A stretch of DNA of 64,000 nucleotides, from positions 1 through 64,000 of the forward strand of contig RBKR01000012.1 in the NCBI GenBank assembly GCA_004835665.1. Reading direction: 5' to 3'. Origin of the DNA: Phoma sp. XZ068 (taxonomy: Eukaryota; Ascomycota; Dothideomycetes; Pleosporales; Didymellaceae). Below, piece after piece: positions 29,695-42,295 of the stretch (position 1 is the stretch's first letter; every line of letters begins with the position of its first letter). The translations under genes were made by a program, and so were the position numbers. Below the pieces are notes generated by a model. The model searched no databases. It was given only the letters and a program-made list of their open reading frames with translations, and was not told the DNA's origin.

Positions 29695-31204
29695 CTAGAG
29701 TTTCCAATCCTGCTTTTGATACTGCTTGGACCAAACGCCAGACTTACCTGGGGCCATGATACCCTGCGAATCGATCGCGTTTTTCAGAAGCTCGTTGAAC
29801 TTAAGAAAATTGTTGTCGTTCCAGGAATAGGTTGCCATGATCTGATCCATGACAGCGAGATGCGTACGATTTTTTTCCCCAGCCATGTGCAGTGCAATCG
29901 TCGGTCAGGGTTCTAACCAACCCGTGGACCTTCGTTTTTTCTACATCCGATGTCTTGTCAAAGACGATGCATACGATGTGGTCTGCTGTCAACTTTCAGT
30001 TTCTCCTCATAATATGCTGCAGGGCGACTTACGCATTTCTTTAAAGCCAACGGTAAAAGTGCCTAGAAAGTCTAGACCACCCTCTCGGCATCTCTTCTTC
30101 GTGATGATGTATTGCATCGTTGCGTCCGCTCCTGCGCATTTGGCAATTGGTGAAAAGAGAAGATGAGCGCCTTTTGGAATCCAGTCAACCCATTTGAATT
30201 TCTCGTATGTAGGTATGCCTTGCAAGGTCTTGTGGCGTACGCGCAAAACGGAATCTCGTGGTGTATACTCAGGGAAGTAATATTTTGCCCCAGGAATCTG
30301 ACTGAAGGCTTCCTTGATTACGGCCCATGTAGCATTGCGCATTGGATCGGGACCATAGAGAGCGCCATAGGAGTTCCATCTCCCCAGGCTGAGTTTTCCT
30401 GTAGCCTCATCTAATTCATCATCGGAGAGCGGTTCTGTTTTGGAGCTGTACTCAGACTTGCTGCCAAGCACGGCTGCATCCAGCAAAATGTGGCGGAGTG
30501 TTAGAACCTTTTGCAATACCATAGCGAGACGGAGGGTTCGAATTATGTCGATGGCTTGATTGAGATATTTGTCCCGCGGTATTGTCATTAGGTACGATTG
30601 ATTCCCCACGGGGATTGGAAAGAGAGCCATGCCTATCTTAGCTACAATATCCAAGTTCGATTGGCTGAACAGTCCGTCGATGCATGGACCAAATCCGTAT
30701 GGGAAAAGCTCAGCCGTTTCATTCCAAGGCTGATCCTCCGGCTTCAGACCTATGGTCTCGGGACGTGTCGGCTCTGGAAGTGCGCCCATACCGGTTCGCA
30801 GGAGTTGTCCAGACGAAAGCACAACTTCTATACCACTATGCATCATCCAATGTTCTAGAGAAACCACATTAGCGCATTGATATACGTTTGTTCACAGCCT
30901 TGACTCGCCTCCATATGGCGTGTAGCCGACTCCTCGCTCCAGCGTGTTGCCAAGGATGGAGCCTCCACCCAAGGCTGGCACATCAATTCACAGCTGCCCC
31001 CAAATATTGCTCAAGCACATGATGCGGGTCATGAGTATATACTGGCTTCATGTAAGAACCGTCATAGATATCTTCCTTTGAAGTTATGAGAACAATATTG
31101 TCAGAGCTGACAAAGTCCGAAAGTTGGCGAATAAAGTTGTCGAACGTTTCGGCGGTGGCATGAGGAAGAAGAACGGCCGGTGCTTGAGGCGTTTTATTGA
31201 TCAA
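29695..31204 (-). pseudogene. Vanillyl-alcohol-oxidase-like flavoprotein, broken
   Basis: Related to vanillyl-alcohol oxidase/4-cresol dehydrogenase flavoproteins, which oxidise 4-alkylphenols. The N-terminal part (31204-30990) reaches HDPHHVLEQ, then the sequence jumps to WIDVPALGGGS-like residues: about 100 residues with the FAD-binding loop are missing. Downstream parts are good: GNTLERGVGYTPYG, EHWMMHSGIEVVLSSGQLLRTGMGA, YGFGPCIDGLFSQSNL and the C-terminal RTHLAVMDQ..IMAPGKSG. Introns: 30908-30855 (GC-AG) and 30032-29983. Defects: no in-frame ATG, the deletion, a TGG-to-TGA at 30990-30988, and a +1 shift in a run of seven A (plus-strand T at 29870-29876). A 153-bp gap separates it from the regulator gene. 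Confidence 0.82.
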
Positions 31205-31797
31205 TGTTTAGGAGATATGGACTTGTCTCGGACCTGTGATATGTGTATAACTCATGGCCAGAAACGATCGTTCTACGATAGCGGTGAAGTTGCTCCTTTT
31301 TAAACTCATTTTCACAGCAATGCCAAATTACCCGTAAATCTAATTAGCTGCGGCTGAGAAATTCTAAGGTACATCTCTTATCACTGCATATGCCAGGGTT
31401 GCTTGTGGTCTTTTGCCGATGGTGTGGGACGGCAAAAGCGGGGGCGGCTTATCCCGCCAGTCATGGCACAGCCGGAATCAATGAGCGGGACCCGATCCGC
31501 GCACAGTCATGGGAGGTTGGCCGTGTGTCGTCTGGAATAGGTAGGTACGTGCGTTGGAACAGGCTTCGGCGTCAAAGTCGCCGCTGTTGGGACATACAGG
31601 TTGAACAAGGTAGTACAAGTCACGTACAGAATATGACATCAGTGATCCGCAAGAATCTCATTGGTACTAACTTGTCTAAATGATCCGGACCAGGGCACTA
31701 TTGTGCGTTTATTCAGCCCTTCCACGCCCAGGGCTATAGACATGTAGCATTGGAACCGAGCAGTGTATTTCGCCACATGCCCATTCAAGACGGGTTT

Positions 31798-33634
31798 TCA
31801 GTCTTTTAATGGTTTACCACCCCTGTCAGGATCTCGGAGCTGTACGCGAATTTCGAAATCTCGTTGAAAAGCAAACCATTGAGACTTTGTCTTCCATGGG
31901 CACTTGTTGTTGACTAGTTCCGCGTCAAACTTGTGGAAAAACTGAGCGATGTACTTGTACATCTCGATCATAGCAAGGTTTTTTCCGACGCAGCTTCGAC
32001 TGCCCATCCCGAACTATATGATAACACTGGTCAGATGTACGCTTGAGACAAAGGGTCTCAGACATTTAACTTACAGTCAGCAAGAATGAATTGGCGTGTC
32101 TAATGCGTTCTTCGTCTACTTCGTTCTGCGCAATCCAACGCTCAGGTCGAAATTCGTTTGCATCGGGACCAAAAGTTTCCTCCGATCGATTTGTCGTCGC
32201 TGGACTGATGCTACATATGGTTCCCTCGGGCAGGTAATGTCCGCCTATTTGAACTCCGCCTTTTGGTACGTATCTGGGTAGCTGATACTGTATCGATGGA
32301 TGAAGGCGGGTACTCTCTTTGATGATTGCTGAAAGCAATGGAAGCTTTTGTGCATCTGTGAAGGTGATCTCGCCTCCGATTTCGTTCAGTCCGAGGCGCT
32401 TATAAGCGCTATCAATCTCTTCTTGGAGTTGGACAATGTATTGAGGGTTTTTCAACAAAGCCCCCAAGATAGCTAAAATTCCTATAGCCGTGGTGTCCGC
32501 CCCTGCTCCGAGAATATTTACGCCTTCAATCATGACATCGCCCTTCTTTACTGGGTTCTTGTCTTCGTCCTTGGCCTCGATGAAGTGTTGAAGCATATCT
32601 CTTCTGGGTATGAAGTCTTTTTCCCTCATCCTGGTGTCTACACGCTGGTCTAGCCAGTCCACAAACTCATCGAAGGCATTTAATCTTTTAATGCCGAGTA
32701 GTCGAACCGCTCTTTTAATGAGCACATTGTTGAACCAGAACATCTGTAAAGGTATGTTACCCATGTTTGCCATAAGCCAGAAGCCATCGTGGATAGACTG
32801 TATGATGCCGTTCACATCTTTACCCTTCTCGAGAAAACCTATCGTCCCACCCATAGCAAGCTGACCAACGACATCGAATGTGAAGTAATTTGCCCATCTG
32901 TCGATAGGGAGGTTTGAACCGATTTGCGCAAATTCGCAAAGTTTCAACCAATTGGTATCAAGAACCTCTTGGAGAAGAGGCTCCATGGTCAAGAGGGAAG
33001 TCGTGCTGTACGCTCCCTGCACTCTCGATCTCAAATGCCGATGAGTCCTGAAATCCGTTGCTGCAAAAAAGCTGACGGTCATTCCGGGCACCTTCCATGC
33101 GTCGTACCAGTTCGTCTGGAATGGAGTTCAGTCAGCTTTTAGACCTCGCTAATTCAACTCGGTACAACAGACCTTTTTTACTTGTTTACCATGCCCATAT
33201 AAAGCTTTGAGACCGTCTTCGTCAACGAAGCTAACTTCGTTCGGAGCAATTCGCACAATCCGTCCATATTTTCGATGAAGATCGATGGCATCATCGTGCC
33301 ATGTTCCGCGAAAGTATCGAAGATTCCTCCAATGTTGACTTACTCTTGCCAGGAGCGGTCCAGGTACTTTGCGAAGAGGGGAAAGGAGCAGGAGGTAAAT
33401 TGAAGATATGAAGCAATAACATGTAGCAATCGTGACAAGGACAAGGAAAGTCGTAGGTACATTGACCTCGCCGATCATAAATTTCTCGGGGATCAGAGCC
33501 TTGATGGTCATCTTGCTTGACAGTACCGTCAGAAACTGTGTAGATAGGAGATTAAATACCAAAATGCAGATCAACCCCAGCAGGATAGTTTCGTTTGCGG
33601 GAAATGACCGCTGCGTAACGTGTACTGCGGACAT
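31798..33634 (-). CDS. Cytochrome P450 monooxygenase, three exons
   Basis: Exons 33634-33173, 33115-32075 and 32013-31798 (introns 57 and 61 bp) give 572 aa. Two hydrophobic N-terminal stretches (about 14-38 and 57-85) anchor it in the ER membrane, followed by a proline hinge (KVPGP). Seen: I-helix AGADTT at about 358-363, ExxR (E421, R424), a FRPERW segment near 477 and the haem loop FGMGSRSC with Cys509. The WYDAWKVPGM and FRTHRHLR segments resemble the pisatin-demethylase-like group, so a hydroxylation or demethylation of an aromatic compound is plausible but not shown. All family blocks are intact. It is co-oriented with the flavoprotein pseudogene and the regulator. Confidence 0.9.
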
Positions 33635-35784
33635 ACAGCGGATCTCCGTTCCCTTACCCCGCTTTTTGGGGCATTGATCGCTGTGTGGGGTAGTTGATTT
33701 CCGAGCACTATGCCGTGAGGAATATTGCCTTTAAGATCTGGGGTGGGTAAAGGTGCATGTGATTCCCTGCTCTTCGTAATCCGCCAGGCGTATAGCCGCG
33801 ATGTGGTAGCTACAATTCAGGTAGGCCAACCCAGCAAAGAAATGGCTGGTCTTGATTGTCGCAATACAGCCATGTGTAAAAGTTAGGCTCTGTCGTTCTC
33901 TTTTGCAAGTCTTCAAGGATATTCTATATCTCACCAACTACATCACTACAAGCCTTATTGCTGATTTGCAACATATATTTGCTTGAAGTGCCACGATGTC
34001 CTGTTGTGTCTTCCAGCTTTGCACGCGGGGTCGCAACTCTAAGATAGCTCCTTTAGAGTACGAGCTAAATCGTTTAGCGCTCCTTGTTACACCAAGAATC
34101 TACACATGAGCCGTCGTCTTTGGTCTTACGAAGATGGACGATATCCTGAAGGTCGTTGCTTTGGAAGTCACGTTTCTGAGCAATACATAACTACGTTCAT
34201 AGTATCAGCTATTCGCATTCGCTTGAAGCCTTATTTTACATCCTTGAACAAAACGATTTGAGTCAGACGATGTTGCAGTTGACGTTCAACCAGCAGAATG
34301 CTTGGTGGAAGATAGCTCTGTGTGATAACGCTCCTATACTGCATTGAAAACCACTTATATCCTTGAAAACCCGCACTTTGATAATCTGAAGCCTAGTTCA
34401 AGCTACCTATTGCTGACAGTTGAATTAGCTGTTACTAAGAGGTATATAAGACTTTGCAAGTGCATAATCCTTATGCTTGCTGTCACTATAATCATCTCTA
34501 TAGATATATAACTCCTGCAGTGCATATATTAAGAAGTTAGGAATAAGGGCAGATGCGTCAACAATGCCGTCTTCGTATATTATTTTTGTTTTCCAGCTAT
34601 TCAAGGTTAGCTTGACAGGATCTGGATCCTCTCAGTAAGAACATTACCGAGTATCCAAAAACACCGTCGTGGAAATGGCATGCTGCCTGCGAGATTTCGT
34701 CTTATCATTCCATACAAGTAGTATAGATATCCAATGGGCCAATTTGAGGCTACTTTGGACAAACAAAGCGGCTCCTTGAGTTTCCAGCAATTGCGCGAGG
34801 CCAAGGTCTTCCCGCACGTCGCATATGTTTTTTGAGCTGCAATGTCTGATCTATATAGTTTGGCGGGATCTTTGCAAATGTGAGTGGCTCACTTGGTGAG
34901 CGCTCACCCATGGGCTAACGTTTCCATACGCGCATTACGCGCATCTCCCTTACTAAAATTACCACTTGTCACCAGACAAAGCCCAGTTTTGATAGTAGTA
35001 GCTAAAAGAGATACAAACACAATATGGCGTAAGTCTCAGGTGAGTCATCTACTTTTGTCAAGGCCTCACCAAAAAACATTACAATCACAGGCGTTAAATG
35101 CAGCTCATATACATTCGCGCTTCAAAATATTAGATCAGACGCAAATCTTTCGGGAAAGTGCACTGAGGTTATCTATACAGTGCCCCAAAGCACACTAGGC
35201 GACCAATGCGCCGGGCGAGCTTCATACGGTGATGCTATGGCCATTTCAAAGAACCTAACCGATACAGAGTAACTAGTGATTGATAACTCTATACTTGACC
35301 TAGTGGCGCGAAAATTGCCCTTCACCTGCAAGATGTTGCCAATGTAGTTTTTTCGCTGCGCAGTTAGCGCGATTCGGACCATGTTAGCCTAAACAAGGGC
35401 TTGAATTGTTCTGCTTTGCAGTTGCCTTGCAAAGGAAGCAGGTGTCTTTATTTATAATGTACAGCGGCAGAAGAAATCTTACTAAGAAACGGCGCATATT
35501 GTGGAACTTGCGATCAAGACCTCAAAGGTTTGTTAGCGGTATTCCTTATCTAGCCAAGACATCGGTGTCACACATGAAACGTGATGAAGATCGATGGGGT
35601 GTCGATAGAGTGGAATGAAGGCATTATTTCTTCTCATGCTTTTGCCCGCATTAACCGTCGCTTGTACAGTAATTTCCCTCTCGAATTGCTCATTCACATT
35701 CCTTCTCACCTGACACTCGAGTCTACTGCCATATTGATGTTGATTATGCGAAAGAAAAAGTCACAAAGAAGAGGAATCTATAAA
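33635..35784. other. Gene-poor interval
   Basis: Short frames only, none with a recognisable domain or convincing splice structure. Composition is intermediate, and no repeats or RNA genes were recognised. Confidence 0.5.
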
Positions 35785-36619
35785 ATGAACTCGCAAGTGC
35801 TATACGATGACGAGTCTGCGCCTGCAGAAGCTCCTGTCGGTCTATACGAAGAAGTTGCTGTCGGCCCGTACGAAGAAGTTGCTGTTGAGGCATGCGACGA
35901 AGTCGCTGTTGAGCTATATGATGAAGCACCTGCGGACGAGATATGCCAAGAGATCCCTCTGGAGCCACACCCAGTTGCTGAATTTGGTAGCAAGCAGGAT
36001 GTTTCTACAGAAGCTGCTGAAGGACCACATACAACGTCCGAGAAACTCCCCCAGCAGCGACAGACTTCGTAAGTCATTCGTGTTCCAAGCAACCAAGGTG
36101 TTAAAGGCAGACATGCTGACTAATATCTGCAGTCCCTACACCGAGTCCTCTACTATCTTGCACATTGGTCCGGATAAGACTGCGTACTTCGTGCCTACAA
36201 GTTTCTTACCTGTAGAATGGATAGGTCCTAATTCGTCAAAGCCATTCTACTCTCCGGATGTAGACGTACAAACTGGTCACACGCTCGCCCACTACTTGTA
36301 CAGAGGAGAATACGAGAGGCTTGCGACCAATGGTGCTTCCTCGTTGCCTGGAGGATGCACTAAGCTCAAAGCTGCACTACTGGTTTTCATCGCGACCAGC
36401 AACCACCACCTTCCGGGCCTGCAGCATCTTGCCACTCGCGAGATCGAGACGCTAAGCTCCACTTTGAACATTTTCGAAGTCTTCGATACCATTGATTACG
36501 ACTTTTCAAAACTATGTCCATACAGCTGGGTCCACGAGTTCCTACATCAACAAGCTAAATCAGATCTCGAGCGAGACCAGTCAGTTTTCCCAGATGCTTA
36601 CGGAGAACGAGCCATGTAA
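35785..36619 (+). CDS. BTB/POZ-like protein with acidic N-terminal repeats, two exons
   Basis: Exons 35785-36068 and 36133-36619, with a 64-bp GT-AG intron that joins QRQTS to PYTESSTILHIG in frame. Exon 1 encodes a low-complexity acidic segment with tandem (Y/C)(E/D)EVAV(G/E)-like units. Exon 2 resembles the second half of fungal BTB-like proteins: SSTILHIG.DKTAYFVPTSFL, DVDVQTGHTLAHYLYRGEYERL, KAALLVFIATSNHHLPGLQHLATREIE, NIFEVFDTIDYDFSKL. In that family these proteins are protein-interaction adaptors. Start chosen at the ATG after TATAAA; earlier ATGs in frame exist. The C-terminus could continue through an unrecognised intron near 36590. Confidence 0.65.
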
Positions 36620-38504
36620 GAGACGGCGTGGACATAACGACGATCTCACAATACCATCCACGGATAAGTCGGCCATGGAATGCAGCTGTGTGACTGAGGA
36701 AGACGCCTTGGCATCCGAAGGCTTTTGTACTGTCAGCTGTCCATCGTCCAACTCGGACTGCGAGGCTGAAAGCTACCCGCACTACAAACAAGATGTTTGC
36801 CTGGGTACATGGCAGTTGTCAACAAAAAATACCAGCAGGGTGCGACCTTGAGACCCATAATTCCCTCTTTGGCTCTCCCCACTTGATCGCGCCTAAGCCA
36901 AACTGGAAGCTCGTGAAAGCTGAAGACGCAATGGTGACTACCAGATACAAGGCAGTCGTTCAATAAGTTTCAGCTGCGCTGGAGATCTTGGGCTTCGAAC
37001 ATCTACAACAGCTTGAGGGCAATCGTCGCTGTCAAATGCAAGCCGCTCATATACTTGGGGGAACTGGATGAAGGAGGTGCCAAATCTGCCATGGGAACGT
37101 GAAGATGCTAGCATCCCAGGTCCCAGACTACGCCAAATTCAGGATTAGTCCTGGCGCTTCAACGCAGGCGATCGATTATGCGGGTGATATTATCGAAATG
37201 AGCTGCGGCGAAGGAAGGGGAAGGCGGAAGGTGAAAATGAACCTGAAGTTTTAATGCGATGACCATTTATCTGCGACAACCGTATGGGAATTCTATCCCA
37301 GGGCGTTAAGGACATTCAGCTCTAGATATACATGCCTAACTGGACTTAACCCTGAATCCAGTGTGGATAACAGACTTGCTACGGGCGAAACGCTTTGTGC
37401 TGTTCTACAGGCGTTGAAAGTAGCTGGTGTTGCTGTTGAGAATGTGAGCATATCGGTAGTTGCCGAGTTCCCGATCCACCGTGGACGGGAACTGCTATGC
37501 AAATACGGATTTTCAGGTGTCAGTGTTCAAGGTCTACTTTAATTTGACGGTGCATTGTGGTTCAGTCGAATGTTACATGTTCTTCTAGAAACTCTACGCG
37601 ATGTGACACGTAGATGAATGAGGGCATTGGTCTTACTTTGCTCCAAACAGGGATGACAATAGACTCAGCTGATCATGTTCGGTATCACTGTTTTAGATTA
37701 AGAAAGGCATCCCCTTTGCTTTCTTCTTTTTTGACTTAGTGGAAGACTGGCCGGCTCCCTGTTCGTCTTTGCTAGAAATTGTACATTCAAGCGCTCCTAT
37801 TTCTCGAGTCGACTGGCCTTTCAAGAAGTCCAGCCACATGCATCTCTCGATATTGCTAGATTTCTGACTAGGTATTGCGAGTCGCAGAAACTGCTCTGTT
37901 GGTGAAGGGCTGTTCTAAGATGCAGGAACACGAATAGGGGGCAAGTAAGACGAGTGTACACTTGGATTAGGGCTGGCCTATATCCCTCAAACCTCCTGCT
38001 GTGCCGTTTCTTTTTGAGTTCTGAGATGCGGAAAGGCGTCACCTGGGAGTGGTTCTGCTGTTAATAATCTGTTACTTGCTTTTGACTACCTTGTGTTCTC
38101 TAGGAGACTTACTAAGTTAAAAACTATTGAGGCGTAGCGTTTGTTATGCATCCTGTTGTTATTAGGGTTCTGATCATTTCTTACGTCTTGATCCCCAAAT
38201 CCTACCAGTTTTTCATCTTTTAGGTTTTCTAAGAAGTCACTGAGCCTCGCGAACAACACTTGATTGGCGTACAAGTCCGGTCGTCCTGTTTCCTCGGGTG
38301 TTGTGTCCTCTAATTCTGAGGAAACAACCCACGAGCAACCAACTCTTGAGTCCGACTTGTCGAGTTCCTTCAGACACGATGTGTTCATTGAACCTAGAAG
38401 CAAGGTCTCACCCTTGGGTCCGGGTGTCGGGAGGAAAGAAGACGAGCCGTCATCAGCGTTAGTACGACCTTCCTTCTGGGCGTTACGTCGGGGCTCGCTC
38501 CGTT
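36620..38504. other. Gene-poor interval
   Basis: No coding segment I can support. The minus-strand frame at 38086-38403 has no recognisable feature and may be chance. Confidence 0.45.
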
Positions 38505-39170
38505 TTAAAGTAACATCAGAACGATCTGGTAAACCTGATGCTGAAAGGCCCTTTTGACGATGTTTCCTTTGGTGATGTCTCCCAAAAGGACATGGTACAA
38601 AGCTGTGTCGATATCTCTCGTGTGGAGCTCTGATCTGCGTTCAGGCAAATGGCTCACAAGAGTCACCATATTCGCAGCATATGCCATTTGTAACAATTTG
38701 CCACCAGTGATATATGAGTTATCATTGATCGAGTCTGAAGACTGTAGAATAATCGGGGCAACTACTTCATGTCGTTTCAAAATCGCAAACGCGAGTGGCA
38801 TGTCCTTTTCCTGACCAGAAGGATGCGCTCCGAGCTCTAGTAATAGCTTGACCATACCTTCATAGCCGTAGGAAGCTGCACTCGAGTGTGGTATCGGCAA
38901 CACAGCTGATCTGCGTGAGTAACCGGTATTGGTGTTCACATCTCCCCCGCTGCATACTCTTCTCCGCGTAAGGGTTTTAAGGTCCTTCCTCAATGAAACA
39001 TGGAGCAGGCTGCTTCTTTCGTATTGAACGTTTTCCCGCAGTATAGAGTCCATGAGAAGCGGGTAGAACCTACGGCTCTCCCGCGCAAGGCGACTTTGGC
39101 CCTGAACACTTAGATGCTGGATAACATCCAGAATGATTTCATTCTGAAGAGTATTGAGACCCTTGTCGAA
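38505..39170 (-). pseudogene. F-box/ankyrin-like protein remnant without start codon
   Basis: The reading frame enters from about 39170 with an F-box-like segment (LQNEIILDVIQHLSVQGQSRLARESRRFYPLL) and continues into weak ankyrin-like repeats (GYEGMVKLLLELGAHP..AFAILKRHE). It ends at 38505. An in-frame TAG lies just upstream of the F-box segment and the first ATG is inside the F-box C-terminus (39053), so the usual N-terminus is missing. Fungal F-box/ankyrin proteins are typically substrate adaptors of SCF ubiquitin ligases. Either an upstream exon exists that I did not find, or the gene is truncated. Confidence 0.5.
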
Positions 39171-39174
39171 TTGA

Positions 39175-40584
39175 GCTTGCTAGGCTTCGACTAGACAATA
39201 GAACTGATGGTTGACAAACCGGAGGCGTCTGAGATCCGAATGGTAAAGATGTACAACAATCTCGGGGAGGACCTCGATCATCATGTCGAGTGTGCTTCTG
39301 GCGCAAGAACGTCCCCGATGATCAGTCACAGCTGGTATCAGCAACTGGGTTCAGGCGATGTGTGGGAAAAGAGTTTTGTATCACGGGAGTAATAGATGGC
39401 GTCCTTTCCGCAAGAGCTGTCGGGCTTTGCATGAAACTGGGACAATGAAACCTTTCGTTCAAGCAAGCTTGTAATTGGCGTGGTACCAGGAATGTAACAT
39501 GTAATAAGTTTCTACCAGACCATGTCATGTTGTGTAACATGCCTTCTCAGCTCTAGCTTTCTACCAATTAAAGGAACTGGCAGCATCGTAGAAACGCAAG
39601 ATAGTTGAGACTCAAATCACGGGCGTGCGTACTGTGGACAGTGAACAAGTACGGGCTTGCTCGGTAACCAATCGATTAAGGTGGCATTGGCGGCTTGAAT
39701 TGGTGAATCCCTGTTGCTTGGGGTACGGGCTGCTATGCGAATTCCCCCTGGCATGGACATATTGCATGCCGCATCATAGAGCACCAGTATTCGAGAACAT
39801 GCACATTGTTCTGGGCGATGAATTGAAGGCCCTCCTGTGGCCACTCCCACCACCCGATGCATATGACACGATACTTGAGCTCTTTGTCTGTTGAATGGTG
39901 GTATGGCATTATCCACCCCCGGCCCTTCATTGTGCACCTTGGCGATGTATTATGGGACACGAGTACATCATCTGCTCGACTAAGGATCCTGCCTGGCCAT
40001 TCGATAATCAAAGCTGCTCAGCAATGTACAAAAAATGCAATGCTAAATGGCCGCTCGACGTAGCGTTTACCATCAAAAATCCATCGCTAACATTCTTTTA
40101 ACAGTGGCATTCGCTAAATCTTCCCTCTTAATCCATGTAAAGGTAAGAGTGTAGCCTACTGCTACAAATAAGAGTCTTTTATAATATAGTTAAAATAAGA
40201 AATATAGAAAGGAGATTTTAGTACTTAGAGAAGTATATTAGTTAGGGATTATAATAGATTTAAACAGCTTCTTTATATAATAGCCTAATTAATTAAAACC
40301 TACAAATATTTATATAATATTATATATTAGGGCCTATCCCTACGGCCTTAAACTTAATAAAGTAAATATAGTAAGAGGAAATATATAGTAGTAGGAATAT
40401 TCTATAACTTGGCCTTATAAGTTTTGTAGTCGGCCTTATTTATAAGTTATTCCTTACTATAACACACTTTGAGCCGAGATTGCGGTGTTAAACCCTAATT
40501 CTCTAGTGTAATTGTAATAACCATTGTAAGAATAAGCCCGAATACCCAAACTCTATACTATAGTCCCAATGCATTAGTACAGTA
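39175..40584. other. Gene-poor interval with a RIP-like AT-rich patch
   Basis: No supported gene. At about 40155-40480 the sequence turns sharply AT- and TpA-rich with scattered normal words (GGCCTTATAAG), like a short RIP-mutated repeat fragment of unknown family. The frame at 39733-40011 (minus) shows no recognisable features. Confidence 0.5.
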
Positions 40585-41019
40585 CTAAGCGAATAATGCG
40601 GCTGCCCCTCGGATACAACTGCAATAAAGTTTGTGCAACACGGCAGGTATTGATGTCATCTCACAATACCTATCGAACTGAACGTCAATAGCCAGGTTCT
40701 CGCTGATTGTGGGGTGTTTTTCGCCCAACTGTTCATAACATTTACAGAGAAAGTGGTGTAACCTTTGCAGGGTGCGCAGCCTGTTTGCTGCTCTCCTCTT
40801 TCTTCTTGAGAAAACCTTTTGTTTGAAGAATTCACCATCCCAGCTTTCGGGTGAATCTGAGTTAAGCGACAAAGTGTAGTCTGGAATGCCGTGAGTGCCA
40901 AGTCTTTGCGGGGTAGCTCCATCGACGATTGGACAGGCTTCCTGACGTCCAGGCTCAGCTGCAAAGCTGTCAAAGGAAAATGCAACCGAGAGGGAGAACT
41001 TCATTTTTGGAAGGACCAT
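40585..41019 (-). CDS. Hypothetical 144-aa protein, doubtful
   Basis: A single open frame starting at ATG 41019 with a second ATG five codons on. The N-terminus (MKFSLSVAFSFDSFAA) is weakly signal-peptide-like. The middle is basic (RRKRRAANR) and four Cys lie in the second half. No family was recognised and no supporting neighbour. It may be chance or a decayed gene. Confidence 0.25.
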   Translation of the reverse strand: MVLPKMKFSLSVAFSFDSFAAEPGRQEACPIVDGATPQRLGTHGIPDYTLSLNSDSPESWDGEFFKQKVFSRRKRRAANRLRTLQRLHHFLCKCYEQLGEKHPTISENLAIDVQFDRYCEMTSIPAVLHKLYCSCIRGAAALFA

Positions 41020-41614
41020 TATTATTCCAAAAGAATCTAGTCACTTGTCCTAGTGCCCGCAGCAGTCTTGGCAGGTACCAAACTGCGAGCAAGCTACGTC
41101 CAGGTAAGTAGTGAATATACCAATCATTTGTACCCACCCCCTGTGCGACCCTGTATAGAGCCATAAGGAGAGTAGTATCATTAGTTGTTTTGCCAGTTAA
41201 AGGTCTTGCTGCTCTTACTGCAGCGCGCCTTTCACAGATACTCTCGCAAGCGAAAGTCAATTATTACTAAGGCGACGATTCGGTTTAGATCCGGAACTAG
41301 TGTCGAGCCATGCAAATACGGTACATTTCTTGGCTTGCTTTCAGCTGATGCACTGCTTGCCTGTTTAGGCCTTTCAGGGGATTGACAAAACTAACTCAGA
41401 GGCTTGCCTCGCTTCAACACCGTTTCTTCTGACGATCTTAAGCTTTGATTGGTGTTTTCCCGCCACTCGCGAGTCACAAGGCATGCGCTAAGATGTGTGG
41501 CGTCTATAGAATGCACTCAACTAGATGCAGTTGGATGCGCTGACAAGTTTAAATAATGCTAAAGACCCCGAAATCTCTGATCCGAGTACCTCTCGAGTCA
41601 CAGTACACTTCAAT

Positions 41615-42295
41615 ATGCGATTGCTTCTTGTAGCCTCTCTTTTAACTGTTGCCCAAGCCTCTGCGCTACCGAAAAAAGATCCTGTAGAGGTACACGCTGT
41701 TAACTGTAAGGTTGTCACAGGGGTTCTAAGAGCTGTTAAAGACTTGGGAGGACAAGCTTCGTCCTTCTGCAGTTCCTACCTCCATATTCCTTGCACAACC
41801 ACCGTACCATATACCGTTACGCCAACGACGTACGTCTTCTTTTGCATATAATGCAGACTCTGTTATTGACCTTTACGGGTTAGAACCGTCACAGCAGCAG
41901 CAGTAACTGTCACAGTCAGTGATCCAGGCTGCGTTCCAAGCGCACCTGCCAAAAGGACTGTAGAAGCGCGAAAAGGTCTCGGAAAACTGGGAGCTTATGT
42001 TCCAGCCGAAATTTCGTCAGCGTGCAGATGTTTGCATCTTCAGCCAAAAGCTACGACGACCAAGACAGTAACTGCAGCAGCCACAACAGTATGTATATAT
42101 CCATGGACTGCATACTTTACTTACTGCGTGTAGATCACGGTCACCCCTACTGCTACATCTACGGTATGCACCGGTCCACCAACATGTATACCTGTTGGCC
42201 AGCCTTGCATAATCGAACTACCGGGAGATTGCTGCAGCCAAACCTGTGCATGTATTAGTGGCGTTTGTAACTGTTACCAGTTCCCTCCTAAATGA
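41615..42295 (+). CDS. Small secreted cysteine-rich protein, effector candidate, three exons
   Basis: Exons 41615-41829, 41884-42088 and 42134-42295 (GTACGT/TAG and GTATGT/TAG introns of 54 and 45 bp) give 193 aa. The start follows a good hydrophobic signal peptide (MRLLLVASLLTVAQASA). The mature part has a CK..TG.LRAVKDL..QASSFCSSYL segment, Thr-rich linkers (TVTAAAVTVTV, ATTTKTVTAAATT) and a compact C-terminal module with cysteines spaced C-x5-C-x6-C-x8-CC-x3-C-x-C-x5-C-x-C, similar to a cystine-knot or chitin-binding-like fold. Such small secreted proteins in subtelomeric AT-rich surroundings are often effectors. No host target can be inferred. The product is likely extracellular. Confidence 0.7.

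Noticed and set aside
39733..40011. 92-aa minus-strand frame
   Set aside because: No signal peptide, domain or splice context; overlapping frames of similar length exist on both strands.
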